Assembly (NCBI GenBank): GCA_965153455.1 | Contig: OZ234497.1 | Location: forward strand, 16,609,872 to 16,673,871 | Direction: 5' to 3' | DNA: 64,000 bases | DNA from: Sphagnum compactum | Lineage: Eukaryota; Bryophyta; Sphagnopsida; Sphagnales | Position numbers and translations under genes: made by a program | Notes under the pieces: generated by a model | The model's input: the letters and a program-made list of their open reading frames with translations, nothing else | The model's database searches: none | What the model was told of the DNA's origin: nothing | In this document: positions 49,750-61,300 of the stretch, piece after piece | Layout of the letters: every line of letters begins with the position of its first letter | Position numbering within the stretch: the first letter of the stretch is position 1

Positions 49750-52700
49750 TCTTAGTCAAAATGGTTAGCATAACCCAACTAAAGTTTTGGTTTAACCTAA
49801 ATTAGGTTGCATAACTCCCCTATACTAGATATCCTAGGCTAGCCTTATTTCATTAAACTTTGATTGCCACATGGCATCACACAATTGGGCAAAATACTAA
49901 TTTCTTAATTTTAAGGCTACCATGTGGCAACTCATAAAGTGGTCAATAAATTTTTTGAATGTATCCTAGGCTTTCATCTATTAACAAGAAATTAATCAAA
50001 AAAATTAATTTATATATTCAAATTAACACCTTAATCATTGGATATGCCCCCCATGAGTATGGAAATATGACTACAATTATGAAGATAATCACAAATGACA
50101 TTTGTGATTGGCACCATGTTTGTGATTGGTGGCATATACAACAAGGAAGTTTGGACTAATAGTCATGTAATTAGTGTGTAGTTGCAAGTGGCTTTCATGC
50201 AGTCCTATAAATCACATTTTGACGTAATGAATACAACCATATGAATTAACCTATGTTATAAGTTGTGTAATATATGTCATTTCAAGGGCTAATCTTGTTA
50301 CTTATTTTGTTTGGATGCCCAATGCACATTTTCAAAAAACCTATGTTCATAGTATTGTACATTATTAAGGACCATCAAAGTACATGTGTATCTAATTTGT
50401 ATATTAAAGGTCACTTTTATGTATGTTGATTTGGACATAAATATTGCTTGCAAAAGATATATTTATAAATATTGTTTCATTTCCATTAATTCCTATGTTT
50501 TGGATATTGTTGAATTGTAATATGTGCAATGAAATTGGTATTGTGGGCATGATTGTACTTACCTTGGATATCATGTGTGTAATGTAAAATTATGGATGAT
50601 TGGAACATGATGTATTTTTCACACAAATGAAAACCCATAAGCATGCATTCAAGCTTATCATGGAGCTATAAGACAATGTGTGAAACATTTTTCAAGAAGA
50701 ACTAAGGGCCAACAAGTTGATTAGTTAGTGTGGCGATTGATTAATCCCATGTCTCTCCATTATCTTCATATTCAAAAAATAAAGAAAAATGGTTTCACTA
50801 TGAATGCCAACGTACGTCTATAAGATAGTAAAGGGCAATATTTTGAAGGTAAGTGGTACATATCACCAAGTTTATGTTGAATGCCCCTACTAATGATGGG
50901 CAACCTTAGCTTGTTGCGTCCACCAACAACTTTACTTTGTGTTATGAAGTTCCCCATCTGTACATCAAATATGCTTGTTAATCTTGTGAATGAGCAATTC
51001 AAAACAACTTTTGCAAACATCAAATTGTAATCATTTTGCACATCACTGGAACATTTTGGCATCTACCTTCTTGGAGCATTGTGGATCATGTTATGGTTCT
51101 TGACATGGGGAATTAAATGGTTTGTTCACTAGGCCCACTTTTTTGTGAAGAAGAAGATGATGATGATGATGATGATGATGACAACTCGGAATCTTTTGTG
51201 GATTTTGTTAGACCTTCTCAACCTCCCAATGACAACACACCCAACAAGGAGGAGGACAAGGAGCCTTGACCATGGAAACAGCTACCATGAACAAGTTTAT
51301 GACAAGTCATTTGACAATCACCAAGGCCATTACAGAAGACTATCAATTGGGAGTTAGGCAAGTGTTTTGTGACCATTCCATGGTTATTGCATATATAGAA
51401 TGTATGTTGACATTCATGCACACCATGTGAATCACACCATGAATGTCATTCACCTTGGTGTCATATTTGAGAAGGTCGATGACGTCCTCCTAAATATAAA
51501 GAAATGAATCCAAAAGTATCAAGTTGAAAAATATGTCCCCACCAAAAGATCACATTAGTTTCATATGTAGTAGGGTAATTGGCATAATGTATGATATCAA
51601 AACACCTATGTTAGTGTGGGTGTGATGTGGTGTGGTGGGTAAAAGCATGTTATGATGTAGTGTTCTTGTGGCACATATGAAAGTTCATACATAGGTTGGA
51701 CAAGAAATTTGAACAAAGGAAAACATGTGGCAAGGCACCATTGCCCAATCATATGGAGCTTACACAATGGTAACCATTGTTCCAAAGCTCTCAACAACCA
51801 ATTTTTCTTGTTCAAGAATCGTCATTCACTTTTGATGACCAAGCAAAACACCTTGTTGTTGTTATCACACACATTTTTTCTTCAATCTCTCATGTGTATA
51901 AGTCATTTCTTGCCTTTTAGTGCTTTGAATAGAAATGTTAGTGTTAAGTGTAACACCATCATCAAATGCTTGAGTGATATTTATAAAAAGATTAAGAAAG
52001 GAAGGCAAATATGCATGTTTAGATAATGCAACTTAGGGTTACACTTCTCATGTTTATGGAAAGTTGCTAGAGTTGTTTTTTATAAATAATAACAAGTTTT
52101 ACATGTAAAAGAATTTTTTTCAAAAGTATTACCTTTGTTCATATGAGTTTAAAAACCTAAAACAAGTTAGAATTCCTCATGACTACAAATTTGTAAACAA
52201 TGTCACTTAAGTGTTTATACAACACAAAAATAGATATCATTACATGAATTGTAAGTTGTCAATTCATAGCAAAGATCAAAAACATATGAATGGTTATCCA
52301 TAAAAAATTTGTAATTCCAATCTCAGGAGTCATTACATGGGGGATGGTGAGAGGGATTGAATGTGAAAAGCTAAAAAATGCAAAGAAGAAATAGGCATCT
52401 TATGTTGAATGGCCAACATAAAAAAATTTCAAAGACGAAAGTCAAAAGGTGCTGATTGCAAGTGGCAAGAAAATGTTACAAAAGACATTGTGAATAGGTT
52501 TGAAAAAGGTGGGGATACTAAAAGAATATTTTAGCCACAACCTTAGGACTTGCTGCCCTATTTAAGTCAATCAAAGGAAAGAACATGGTTAACAATTGAA
52601 AGTTGTTCTTTTTATGAGTTAGGGTCCAATCTTGTTTTGGCTACAAATTAGTTGTCTTCTTGTAGGCATTTATATCACACATGGTGGGTGTTTCCATGGT

Positions 52701-55700
52701 ACAATGTAAACAAATATTGTCACAATGTTATAAAATTCATTGCAAGCAAAACTTGAATGATTTAAGGACATAATTGAAAAATGTTTAGTGGTCAAAATGT
52801 GAAATTAAAGGTTGTTCACATGTTAATCTATCATTATGTTGAAAAATTGGTGCAAATAGGAATGATGTAATAATCCTTTGCAAGACATTTGTACATTTGC
52901 AACATGTAGTTACTTGTTACAAAATGATTATTTTAACAAAATGACTAAGAATTGTTTCTTTTAATGGGAATATGTTAATGCAATTTTGCACATCAATGTA
53001 TATATGTACAAAGAATAATCTTTAGTAAAAAATTCTTTCAATTTCTTTTTAAATCATGAAGTTTATATTTAAATTATATTCAAATCTTTGATAGTACATT
53101 ATCTTATAATAATAGTAATGATTATGATGTTTGTTGGTTGTAAAATGTGCTTCCATTGAAAATGTAAAATGCTTTAGGTGTTGATTTTATTTATCCATAA
53201 AATTGAAGCAGAGCTTTTGAATTAGTGAAAAAATTGGTATATTGTTGTCAAATAAGAGGTCAATGCAAGTTACATTGGACCAAAAGTGGCCAAAAAAATC
53301 CAATATAGTCCATTTTCCTTTGTATTGTTTTTAACCAATTAGACTGCTAAGTAGGTGGGCAATAATAATCCATTAATTCCAAGCCAATTTTTTCATCTAT
53401 GTTCACAAAAGATCATTATTTTGTATTTGCATGCTAATATTTAACATAATATTTATTTTTCCAACACGATGTGGACTTCATCAAACACCTTTAAAAAACT
53501 AAAAAACCACCAAAAAGTCCATGAACGGGAACATATAATTAACATGTAAGATGATAGCCTGTTGAACTATCTCCAAGTATGTGCCATGTTAGACCACATT
53601 TTGCATGTGTGTCAATCAAATTGTTCCTCATATGGTGAGATCTAAATCCCATCCACTTTCAAATGTTCTACTCATGAATATACACCTACTATCTTCAAAT
53701 GTAGTGACATCATTAACAAACACATTTATTAACGCCACAAAACCAAAAGATTTGGTTGCACACCTTCCTATGGCATAACAACCAATAATTTAACTACAAC
53801 ACTAAAATAAAATAGCAATTATAACACAACAACAACACTAAATTGGCAACATCATTAGAAATGTATGAACATCAACATAACAACACATGAAAAATAGTAG
53901 CACAAAAACAATAAGATTTGAACAACATAAGAATGTCAACCAACTCTATATTCCAAGGAAATCAATTGCTTCATCACCAACCCCATCCTAGGAACCAACT
54001 TGAATGAATAAGTGTACACATGAACTTAGATTTTTCCTTTTCAAAGGATGAAAAAGTAAATAAAAATAATCAATGCCACATTCATCAGTTGATTTGAAAT
54101 TGTTCAATTTGAATTTTCTTGCCCATTTGTTGGATAGAAATTTGCCACATACACTTATGTGATTTAAATGATGGATGTCAAACAAATTAAGTTAAGGTTT
54201 TAGGTCATAGAAACAAAAGCAAAATGACAAGGACTAAAAGTAACATAATTTGATTAGTTTGTTTTTTTGGTGTATGACAAATTGATCACATGATGTGATT
54301 GGTGGGGATGGATCAAATGGAACTTGTTGCTCAAGGTTGCAAATTTGAAAGGTAAGAGATTAGCAACAAATGTAAATTTGTATACCATCATGTTCAATAA
54401 AATTGCAACATATGTAGATAAAACTCAAAACTTTCTTACATATGTTTTAATTTTGATGTCGATGGGTTTTTTTGTTGTGTATTACATGTATCAAATATCT
54501 AATAAATTAAATCAACCTTCACATTTTTGTCAATTAAGTACAATTACTTCGTGTTTTGTAACATTTGAATGTTGGTATCAAGTAGTTTTGGTGTGAAGTT
54601 CACTACTCAACTGGTAGATTAAATTCTATTTTAGAAATGTTCAGCACGACATCGTTTGGCACCTACACTGGGCTTGGTCCAAATAGCATGAAAGTACCAA
54701 AGTCTATCATGAGGAGAGGAAACCCCCTGATAGAATTGGGAAACCAATATGGGGCGAGGAGTTTTAGGGAATTTATGATGTAAATATCGCCAGCTTCTAT
54801 GCCAGATCCAACCTGCCTACTTAAAAAACCAACAAAATTCCAACAATTTCCAAAACTACATCTTAGGTCACTTCCCTCCAAAAGTAATTCAAGATCAAAA
54901 TGTCCAACAATCTTCAAATCCTATTTAGCTCTTTCACTGTTTTGTTTAATCCTTACCATTCTCCTAATCTATTATATCATGGTTGATCATTGCCATACAC
55001 TAGGTAACATCAACCTTTTGAGGTTTTGGTATGTTTTGGTGTGCAATTCCCTTGCATTGCTTTTAAGATCAAAAGAAGACCTCAACATCAAATCTCATGG
55101 ACAACGCAAGTATGTGACCCATGACTTGTTTTTAATTGTATTTGATCAAAACGATGTGTTTGTTGTTGATTTGTATGGTTGGTAGAAGGCTTCAAATTTA
55201 GTTATGTGAAATGGAGTCTAGTGGTTTGTTTAGGATGTGGAAAAAATGATCTAGGGGTGTTGCTAGATATTCCAGTGAAGATGAAGGAAAATGTGCATTG
55301 AAATATATCAAGATGAAAAAAGTTGATATAACACAAGCAATGGCCAAATATTTTTACAAACTGTAACAATGTTTTTCAAATTTGTTAGTGACCATTGACT
55401 GACCACATTGTTAGCAACATCATGTAAGCATGTAAGGTGTCTCAAACTTCAAGTGTAATGGCATATTCTCGGTCAACAAAATGTTTCCAACCATTAGTTG
55501 ATTGATCATGTGTGCATTATGTGTCATAGGGGTGTAGAAGTTAATTATTCAAAAGGGATAATTTGATGATGATCATTGTGTTCATAATTGTTAAACACCA
55601 TGACAACATTGGCCTAAAACATATTGGTTAAAATCTTTTATGAATTGTAATCAAGATCAAATATAATTGAATTGCAAATAAATAAAATGTTTCAAAGGTG

Positions 55701-55820
55701 ATTACATTACAATCATAATGTCTCATTTATATTACATATTTGCTTATTATTAATTGAATTAGTCCCCAATCAACATGTGGAGGATTAAATATTTTACCCA
55801 TTAAAAAAATCTAATAAAAG
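49750..55820. other. AT-rich repeat DNA, no supported gene
   Basis: ORFs of 60-128 codons appear (54799-55185 the longest) but none shows a domain I can name, and several overlap on opposite strands. Parts are likely old transposon sequence; a GAT-repeat acidic stretch sits at 51148-51181. Confidence 0.45.
51148..51181. repeat. (GAT)n trinucleotide repeat
   Basis: About eleven GAT units; one frame would read poly-Asp followed by an acidic stretch to about 51267. Confidence 0.9.
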
Positions 55821-55829
55821 TTTGTTGAA

Positions 55830-57740
55830 GTTTGCATCCATTAGTAGTGTCCATTGGATGTTCACTGAAGTCCACTAATGACATTTATTAAAAGTCCATT
55901 GAAGTCCACATCCACTACAATTGTCCACTAGATCTCCATTGAAGTCATTAAAGAAATTCATTAAAATTTCATTAAAAGTTGATGAAATTAACATCTACTA
56001 ATTTTTTTAGATCTTTAGTAAAATCAACATGCAAGAAAATAAATCTATAAAATTAAAAATAAGTCAAAAAAATTTAATTATTAATTGGTGTCCATCCTTG
56101 AGTGGACACTAATGAAATTTAATGGAAATTGGGTGGTGCATGGTGGAACCCTAGTGGAAACCTTTTCAAATGTTTTATTTCACTAGAGATTTCCATTAAA
56201 ATGGCCTGAAATCCACTAGAGTGGAAGCCCCCCATTCCCCCAGAAGTTGGGTGAAATGTATGGTGGTTTAAGGATAGGTTTTGTACTAGTGACCCCTCTT
56301 TCTCCTCTCCTACCCGCTTTTCCTTTTCATTTGTTTTTCTTCTATCACACAATAATAACTATAATAACAATGTTTAGCTTTCTTCTTTTCCCTTAACTTT
56401 TTTGCTCTCTTTCCTTTCATTTCTTTCTTTCATTCAAAAAACATTAGTAATAATTAAACAATGAGCTAGCAAGCCCTCCATATCCTCCTTCTACATCCTC
56501 TCCTTTCTTTCTATTGTCATTTCTTCCTCTCTTTTTTTGTGTGAAAGGCACATATGAAATAAAACTCACATATGAAAATCAAGATAGCTTAAACAATCAG
56601 GCATAAAATCCTCTAGTGAAACCTAGTTTGGAAACTTCAACATGCAAATGAAAAACATAAAACATGAAATTATTGTGAATATTAGTCATGAAAAGCCAAT
56701 AACCTTCTAGTTTCCACAAAATGGATCCATTTGTATGTTTATTGCAGAGATATCAAGTTGGATTTAATTTAAATCTCACCATTAAATTAGTTGATTCTTA
56801 ACCATGACAGTAATCCTAATGGATTTTGTTGTAACATCATTATTATTTCTTAGGACTAATATCCCTTTTAATGAACCATTAAATTTCATGTTCTAATTGT
56901 AATCTATTAAAAGTTTTTAAAGGGTAATTATTGTTTATCTTTTTTTTTCCTGCTCTATCTTTTAACATCAAACCAATTGCCTAACTTGGGTTCAATTTTG
57001 TCACAAGCATGTTAACCATTATTAAGTACACTCCATCCAATTGTTGATTTTTACTTTTTTTAAAAATGGGTGTTCACAATATAGGTTGAGTGAAATTTCA
57101 CAAAATTAATCCCTAAGTCTTTCAAAGACATCTCACATTTTGTTTGAACTTTCTTGGAGGTAATCATATTTATATGACACATAAAAATAGAAAGGAACTA
57201 TTTTGTGAAAAAGAAGGCATACTTGTTATGGTTAATCCACTTGTGATCAAGGTTAATTTCCTACATGACACATCAATGAAAATTTCACAATTTGTGAAAT
57301 TTTTTTTAATGAATTTATCTCCAAAACCAACCAGGTCATGAGAGGTTATTTGTTTCTTATTATATTTTTCTTAATTTAAGGTTTCAAATTTTGAATGAAA
57401 TCTAATGTTTCCATCTTAATTTCCCTTTATCCAAATTTACAAACACGCACCTCAATCATCCAAAAATTTGTTTTTGAAACATGGACATTTTTATATGGCC
57501 ACATAAGATGGCACACCACAAATGGACAAACAATTTTCCTTATTGCAAATGTTATTTGTTCATTACATGTATTTGGAAATAAGCATTACTAAAAAACATG
57601 TAGTTATACCATTCAACAATACCACCCAATTTGATTTGGGTGGATCCATTTCACCCCAAACCACCAAGCCTAGTTGTTGAGTGGCCTTGGTCATGTGACA
57701 TACCACTGTAGTGGAAATTTCATTGGAATTCTAGTGGGTG
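55830..57740. repeat. Probable CACTA subterminal repeat region
   Basis: Many scattered copies of TCCACTA, CCACTAG(A/T), CTAGTGGA and TAGTGG in both orientations, for example 55849-55935, 56100-56230 and 57708-57742. CACTA elements carry such short subterminal motifs, bound by their own protein, next to ends that begin CACTA. The tnp2 remnant is transcribed toward this region, so it would be the 3' end. The exact terminus was not fixed. Confidence 0.45.
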
Positions 57741-59370
57741 CCCATAAATTATATATTAATTCATGATTAATCTTTTGGTCAAGGCTGAAATTTTGAAATT
57801 TTGATACACATTGCCCAATAAACCACTTCTCATCATAGTTGGGGTGTTTAGTAATAACATAACTTTGACTTATGTACAAAAAACTTACACTTCAAATTGC
57901 TCTAGATATATATATGCACAAATCTATACATTCATTATGCATACTAAACCTACATTTCCATACCTACATTTCCTTATGTAACACTTGGTCAAAATTAGTT
58001 AGTTTGAACTTTGGTGTTTGGCCAATAAACATGACTTGGAATTAAGTAACAATTTCAAATCCTTTTCTTATTACAATAATTAGAGTGCATGACATAGGCC
58101 AAATAACACATCTTTGTTGCAAGATCAAGAACACTAAAAACCAACCCAAAAATTGGGACCACATGACCCTTTTTCATTGTCCTAACAACATGGACAACAT
58201 GCATGTGGTCTACATATGCAAATGGTTTTTCAATCAAAATCTATTTCATATATATCAGTTTTCATCTTCTTACAATGCCCACTATTACTGCTATAATATC
58301 ATTTTTTGTCCTCTTCACCATCTAATGGCACATGATCCCTTGCCATCCTGTGTAATTCAATGTCCACTCGTTGAACCTCTGTAGCCAATACTTCTTCACC
58401 TACCTCTTGCTCATGAACATTAACACCACCTTGGTTGACAATTACCCCTTTGAGTTGGTCAGGGCCCCTATTGACATTTGCTCCTAAGGTTAGGTCCTCC
58501 ACATCTGATACCAGAGCTGATGTTGTGACACAGATGAAGGAAATACATATGGCTCTTCCATGGGGGGGAGTTGGTGTGCAAAATTAACCAACCAAAAGCA
58601 ATGTTCATCTTGGTGTATGGTTCTAGCATTGCCACATGTTTGGGGGAATCCAAGAGCAATGAAATAACACCACACGAAGGTTAGAGTAAACCACCACCAA
58701 AATTTCTTTCAAAACATCATCCACATATTACAAATCTGTAACAACCATGTTTTGATCTTTCACCGAACTTCGACTTGCTTGCTTAAATATACAAACCACA
58801 CCTAAATCATATGTTAAGTGTGTGGGCCCTGTTTCTGGGTCTACTCAATAGTGGTTGCCATATGCCCACATGTCATTATAAATGTAGGCATTATGATTAG
58901 GTGGGTGAAATAATCGCACAAGGTTTACATCCACTTCTATGCCATTATGAAGTTTTCCCTTCACATGGTTTTGTAACCTGCTAGCAAATGATGGCATTTC
59001 ACCTTGTAGATGTGGGGGCAAGGGAATGTTCCTTCGTCCCCTATGTCTTGTTCTAGCTTGTGCCCTAAAGTTCGATATTTCATTTCTTTGGGTTGTATGA
59101 AGCAACTTTTTGTCCCTCTACTCCCGGTTCTATGAAGTGATTATACTCGGAGGTACATATGCTACCGCGGAAAGAAAGATGCAAAGTGTATCCCTAGATG
59201 TTAAGTTGCATTTGTAGTTAAAACCAAATAGTTTGCTTCTTATGCATCATTTATGATTTGGAATTGATAGATATATTTTCTAAATTCAAGCACCCCAGAT
59301 CCTAGAATTCTATGTCAAATTGTCACCCACTTAAACTAACTTTTAAGGATTCGACACCATGCTCAACTTG

Positions 59371-59715
59371 GCAGCAGACCTCTAGTCACTTAAAATATTA
59401 GTCCTACCACATACGTTATCCAAATTTAACTTGTCTTAGCTTATTAGAAAGCTAACTACAAGGCACATCTACCTACCAAATTCCAAGCTTTGCACCCAAA
59501 TCAGTATAAAGTTGTGCTACAAAACCAAAGAGGGTTTCACGAAGGTAGGAAGTTCGACTTGGCAGCAGACCTCCGATCACTTAAAATACTATTCTTATCA
59601 CATACATTATTCAAATCTAGCTTGCCTTAGCTCATTAGAAAGCTAATTACAAGGCGCATGTACCTACCAAATTCCAAGCTCTGCACCCAAATGAGTAAAA
59701 AGTTATGCTACAAAA
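59371..59715. repeat. Tandem duplication with 191-bp period (two copies)
   Basis: 59371-59537 and 59562-59715 share 'GCAGCAGACCTC', 'CATTAGAAAGCTAA(C/T)TACAAGG' and 'CTACCAAATTCCAAGC' in the same order, with perhaps 10-15 percent divergence. Confidence 0.85.
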
Positions 59716-59990
59716 CCCAAGAGGTCTTGTGCAATTTCTCTAAGATTTCAAGCTCCCAAAACTATCCCTACTCACTTCCATTCTTTCAAAAATATCACAA
59801 TCATCCAATTTATTCTCCCTCTTTCCACCATTTACTCAGACTAATCGTTCTCTCCTCCCAAGGAAAGTTGTAGGAACAAGTTTTCTCAAGATTCAAATCA
59901 AAAATTATGTCTAGAAAAGGGAGCCCCAAATGATCCGAATTCGCCCTTTAAAAATAAAGAGGTGAAGGAAGACCTCAACTTGATGGCTTA

Positions 59991-60071
59991 TGGAAGGATC
60001 CAATGCTTGGTGGCCAATGGAAGGTTCCAATGTTTGGTGGCCCTTGGAAGGTTCCAATGTTTGGTGGCCAA
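59991..60071 (+). repeat. 27-bp minisatellite, three copies, 9-residue coding period
   Basis: Units begin at 59991, 60018 and 60045, with a partial at 60072: TGGAAGGTTCCAATG followed by TTTGGTGGCC. The period is a multiple of three, and the plus strand would read MEGSNVWWP repeats in a 100-codon frame (59990-60292). I see no other reason to call that frame a gene. Confidence 0.88.
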
Positions 60072-60318
60072 TGGAAGGAAAAGGAGAAACATCATTTTCA
60101 ACTTTTCTCACTTTCCCCCCAATAGATTTATTTAAACCTTCTTTTTTTCCAATGATTTTAAGGTTTTACTTTACCATGGTTCTAAACTGTTACTTACACC
60201 TTTCCTTCCTTTCCCTTGACTTATATATTACAACCACGCATATCGATGTAACAAATCTCTCGCAAATTCATTGCCGATTTGATTTTGATTGAAAAGTTTT
60301 TTTCCTTTCCTTAAATTC

Positions 60319-60714
60319 ATGGCGTCGCGTATGACCACATTTTACGGGCTTCAAGCCACACAAATGAATGAAGAACCGCTTCGAGAGTCATCTCTAAATT
60401 TAACATTAACGCAACATCTTTGTGATGAAGATCCCGAATCGCAAAAGGTGGGCCCTCGTTTTGAAGTTGAACCCCCTCAAGCTTGGTATTATCGCATTTC
60501 TCCGAACTCCCGCACCTTGGTGATCTTATTGCAAGTCGACCCTGTTTTTGGTGATGAACCTGAAATTGTTTACGAAGGGTTTTACAAAACTAAAAACACC
60601 TCCATCTTCACATGGTCTTCAATTCCCGGCATTGGGCACTATTGTTGGTTGTGCTGTCCGATTTGTCAACTGCCTCTTAATAGCAAGGCAGATTACTTAG
60701 TTCGCACCATTTGA
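60319..60714 (+). CDS. Orphan ORF, 131 residues, inside the CACTA element
   Basis: I do not recognise this protein. The ATG at 60319 has a good plant context (TTCATGGCG) and lies about 90 bases after a TATA-like TATATATTA (60222-60230). It ends with TGA at 60712-60714. An upstream in-frame ATG at 60289 would add 10 residues with a Phe-rich start, less likely. The protein is rich in Glu/Asp and Pro early on ('EVEPPQAWYYRISPNSRT') and ends with a Cys-rich patch ('HYCWLCCPICQLPL', C-x2-C-C-x2-C), which could bind metal. Its codon use and GC content are higher than the AT-rich DNA around it. The following 86-codon ORF (60784-61044) may be a later exon or unrelated. It could be a host fragment captured by the transposon. 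Confidence 0.4.
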   Translation: MASRMTTFYGLQATQMNEEPLRESSLNLTLTQHLCDEDPESQKVGPRFEVEPPQAWYYRISPNSRTLVILLQVDPVFGDEPEIVYEGFYKTKNTSIFTWSSIPGIGHYCWLCCPICQLPLNSKADYLVRTI

Positions 60715-60783
60715 CGCATCCTAGATTTTTTGTAATTATGAATTATCACTATGGCATAGCCCAAGACTCAACATGTAATCCTC

Positions 60784-61044
60784 ATGGAGCTTATCCATAA
60801 CCTAAATAAAAGCTTCACTCATCATGAAATCCATGTTGCCATTGCCACCCTATCACATTATTCATCATTATGTTGTCTCGAATTAATCTCACGCTTACAA
60901 TGTTTGAAGATTATTTTATCTCCATTGGACCTTTCATTGACACCCCTCAACTGCTTCACGAATTTCAAACATCCTCACTTACATAAGTTGCTAAAAACCC
61001 TTAATAACCTTACCAATATCCTAGATGCAATTCTTCAAAATTGA
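60784..61044 (+). CDS. Second small ORF downstream of the orphan ORF (86 residues), uncertain
   Basis: It opens 70 bases after the stop of the previous ORF, in the same orientation, with an ATG and no obvious promoter of its own. Content is leucine-, histidine- and asparagine-rich and helical-looking, with no recognised domain. It could be the continuation of the same captured gene after an intron, or chance. Confidence 0.25.
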   Translation: MELIHNLNKSFTHHEIHVAIATLSHYSSLCCLELISRLQCLKIILSPLDLSLTPLNCFTNFKHPHLHKLLKTLNNLTNILDAILQN

Positions 61045-61300
61045 AATTATCGCACATGATAGTGTCGGTATGACTCACAAGTTGAGCACAACTTTAGGTA
61101 TTCCCTACACCCATCACACACAAAACATCCTCACATGTAATTAAGCACACATATTAAAATATTATGACCATTATAATGCCAACATTCAATTAATTCACAA
61201 GCATTTGGCAACCTATTTTAATTGTAACTAACTAGCCAAATAACATGTGTAATTTACCTATGGGTAGCATCCATTGTTGTAGAATTTGTTATGACATACT
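61045..61300. other. No gene seen; right flank of the insertion in the CACTA element
   Basis: AT-rich spacer before the DUF4218-like block resumes near 61390 on the minus strand. Confidence 0.4.

Noticed and set aside
54663-55185. Overlapping ORFs on both strands (84 and 128 codons)
   Set aside because: Neither shows a known domain, and each overlaps the other on the opposite strand; left unannotated as genes.
59936-59951. GAATTCGCCCTT, as seen at cloning-vector junctions
   Set aside because: Only 12 bases match, flanks do not continue into vector sequence, and the surrounding DNA is normal for the region. Chance is more likely, though an assembly check would be simple.
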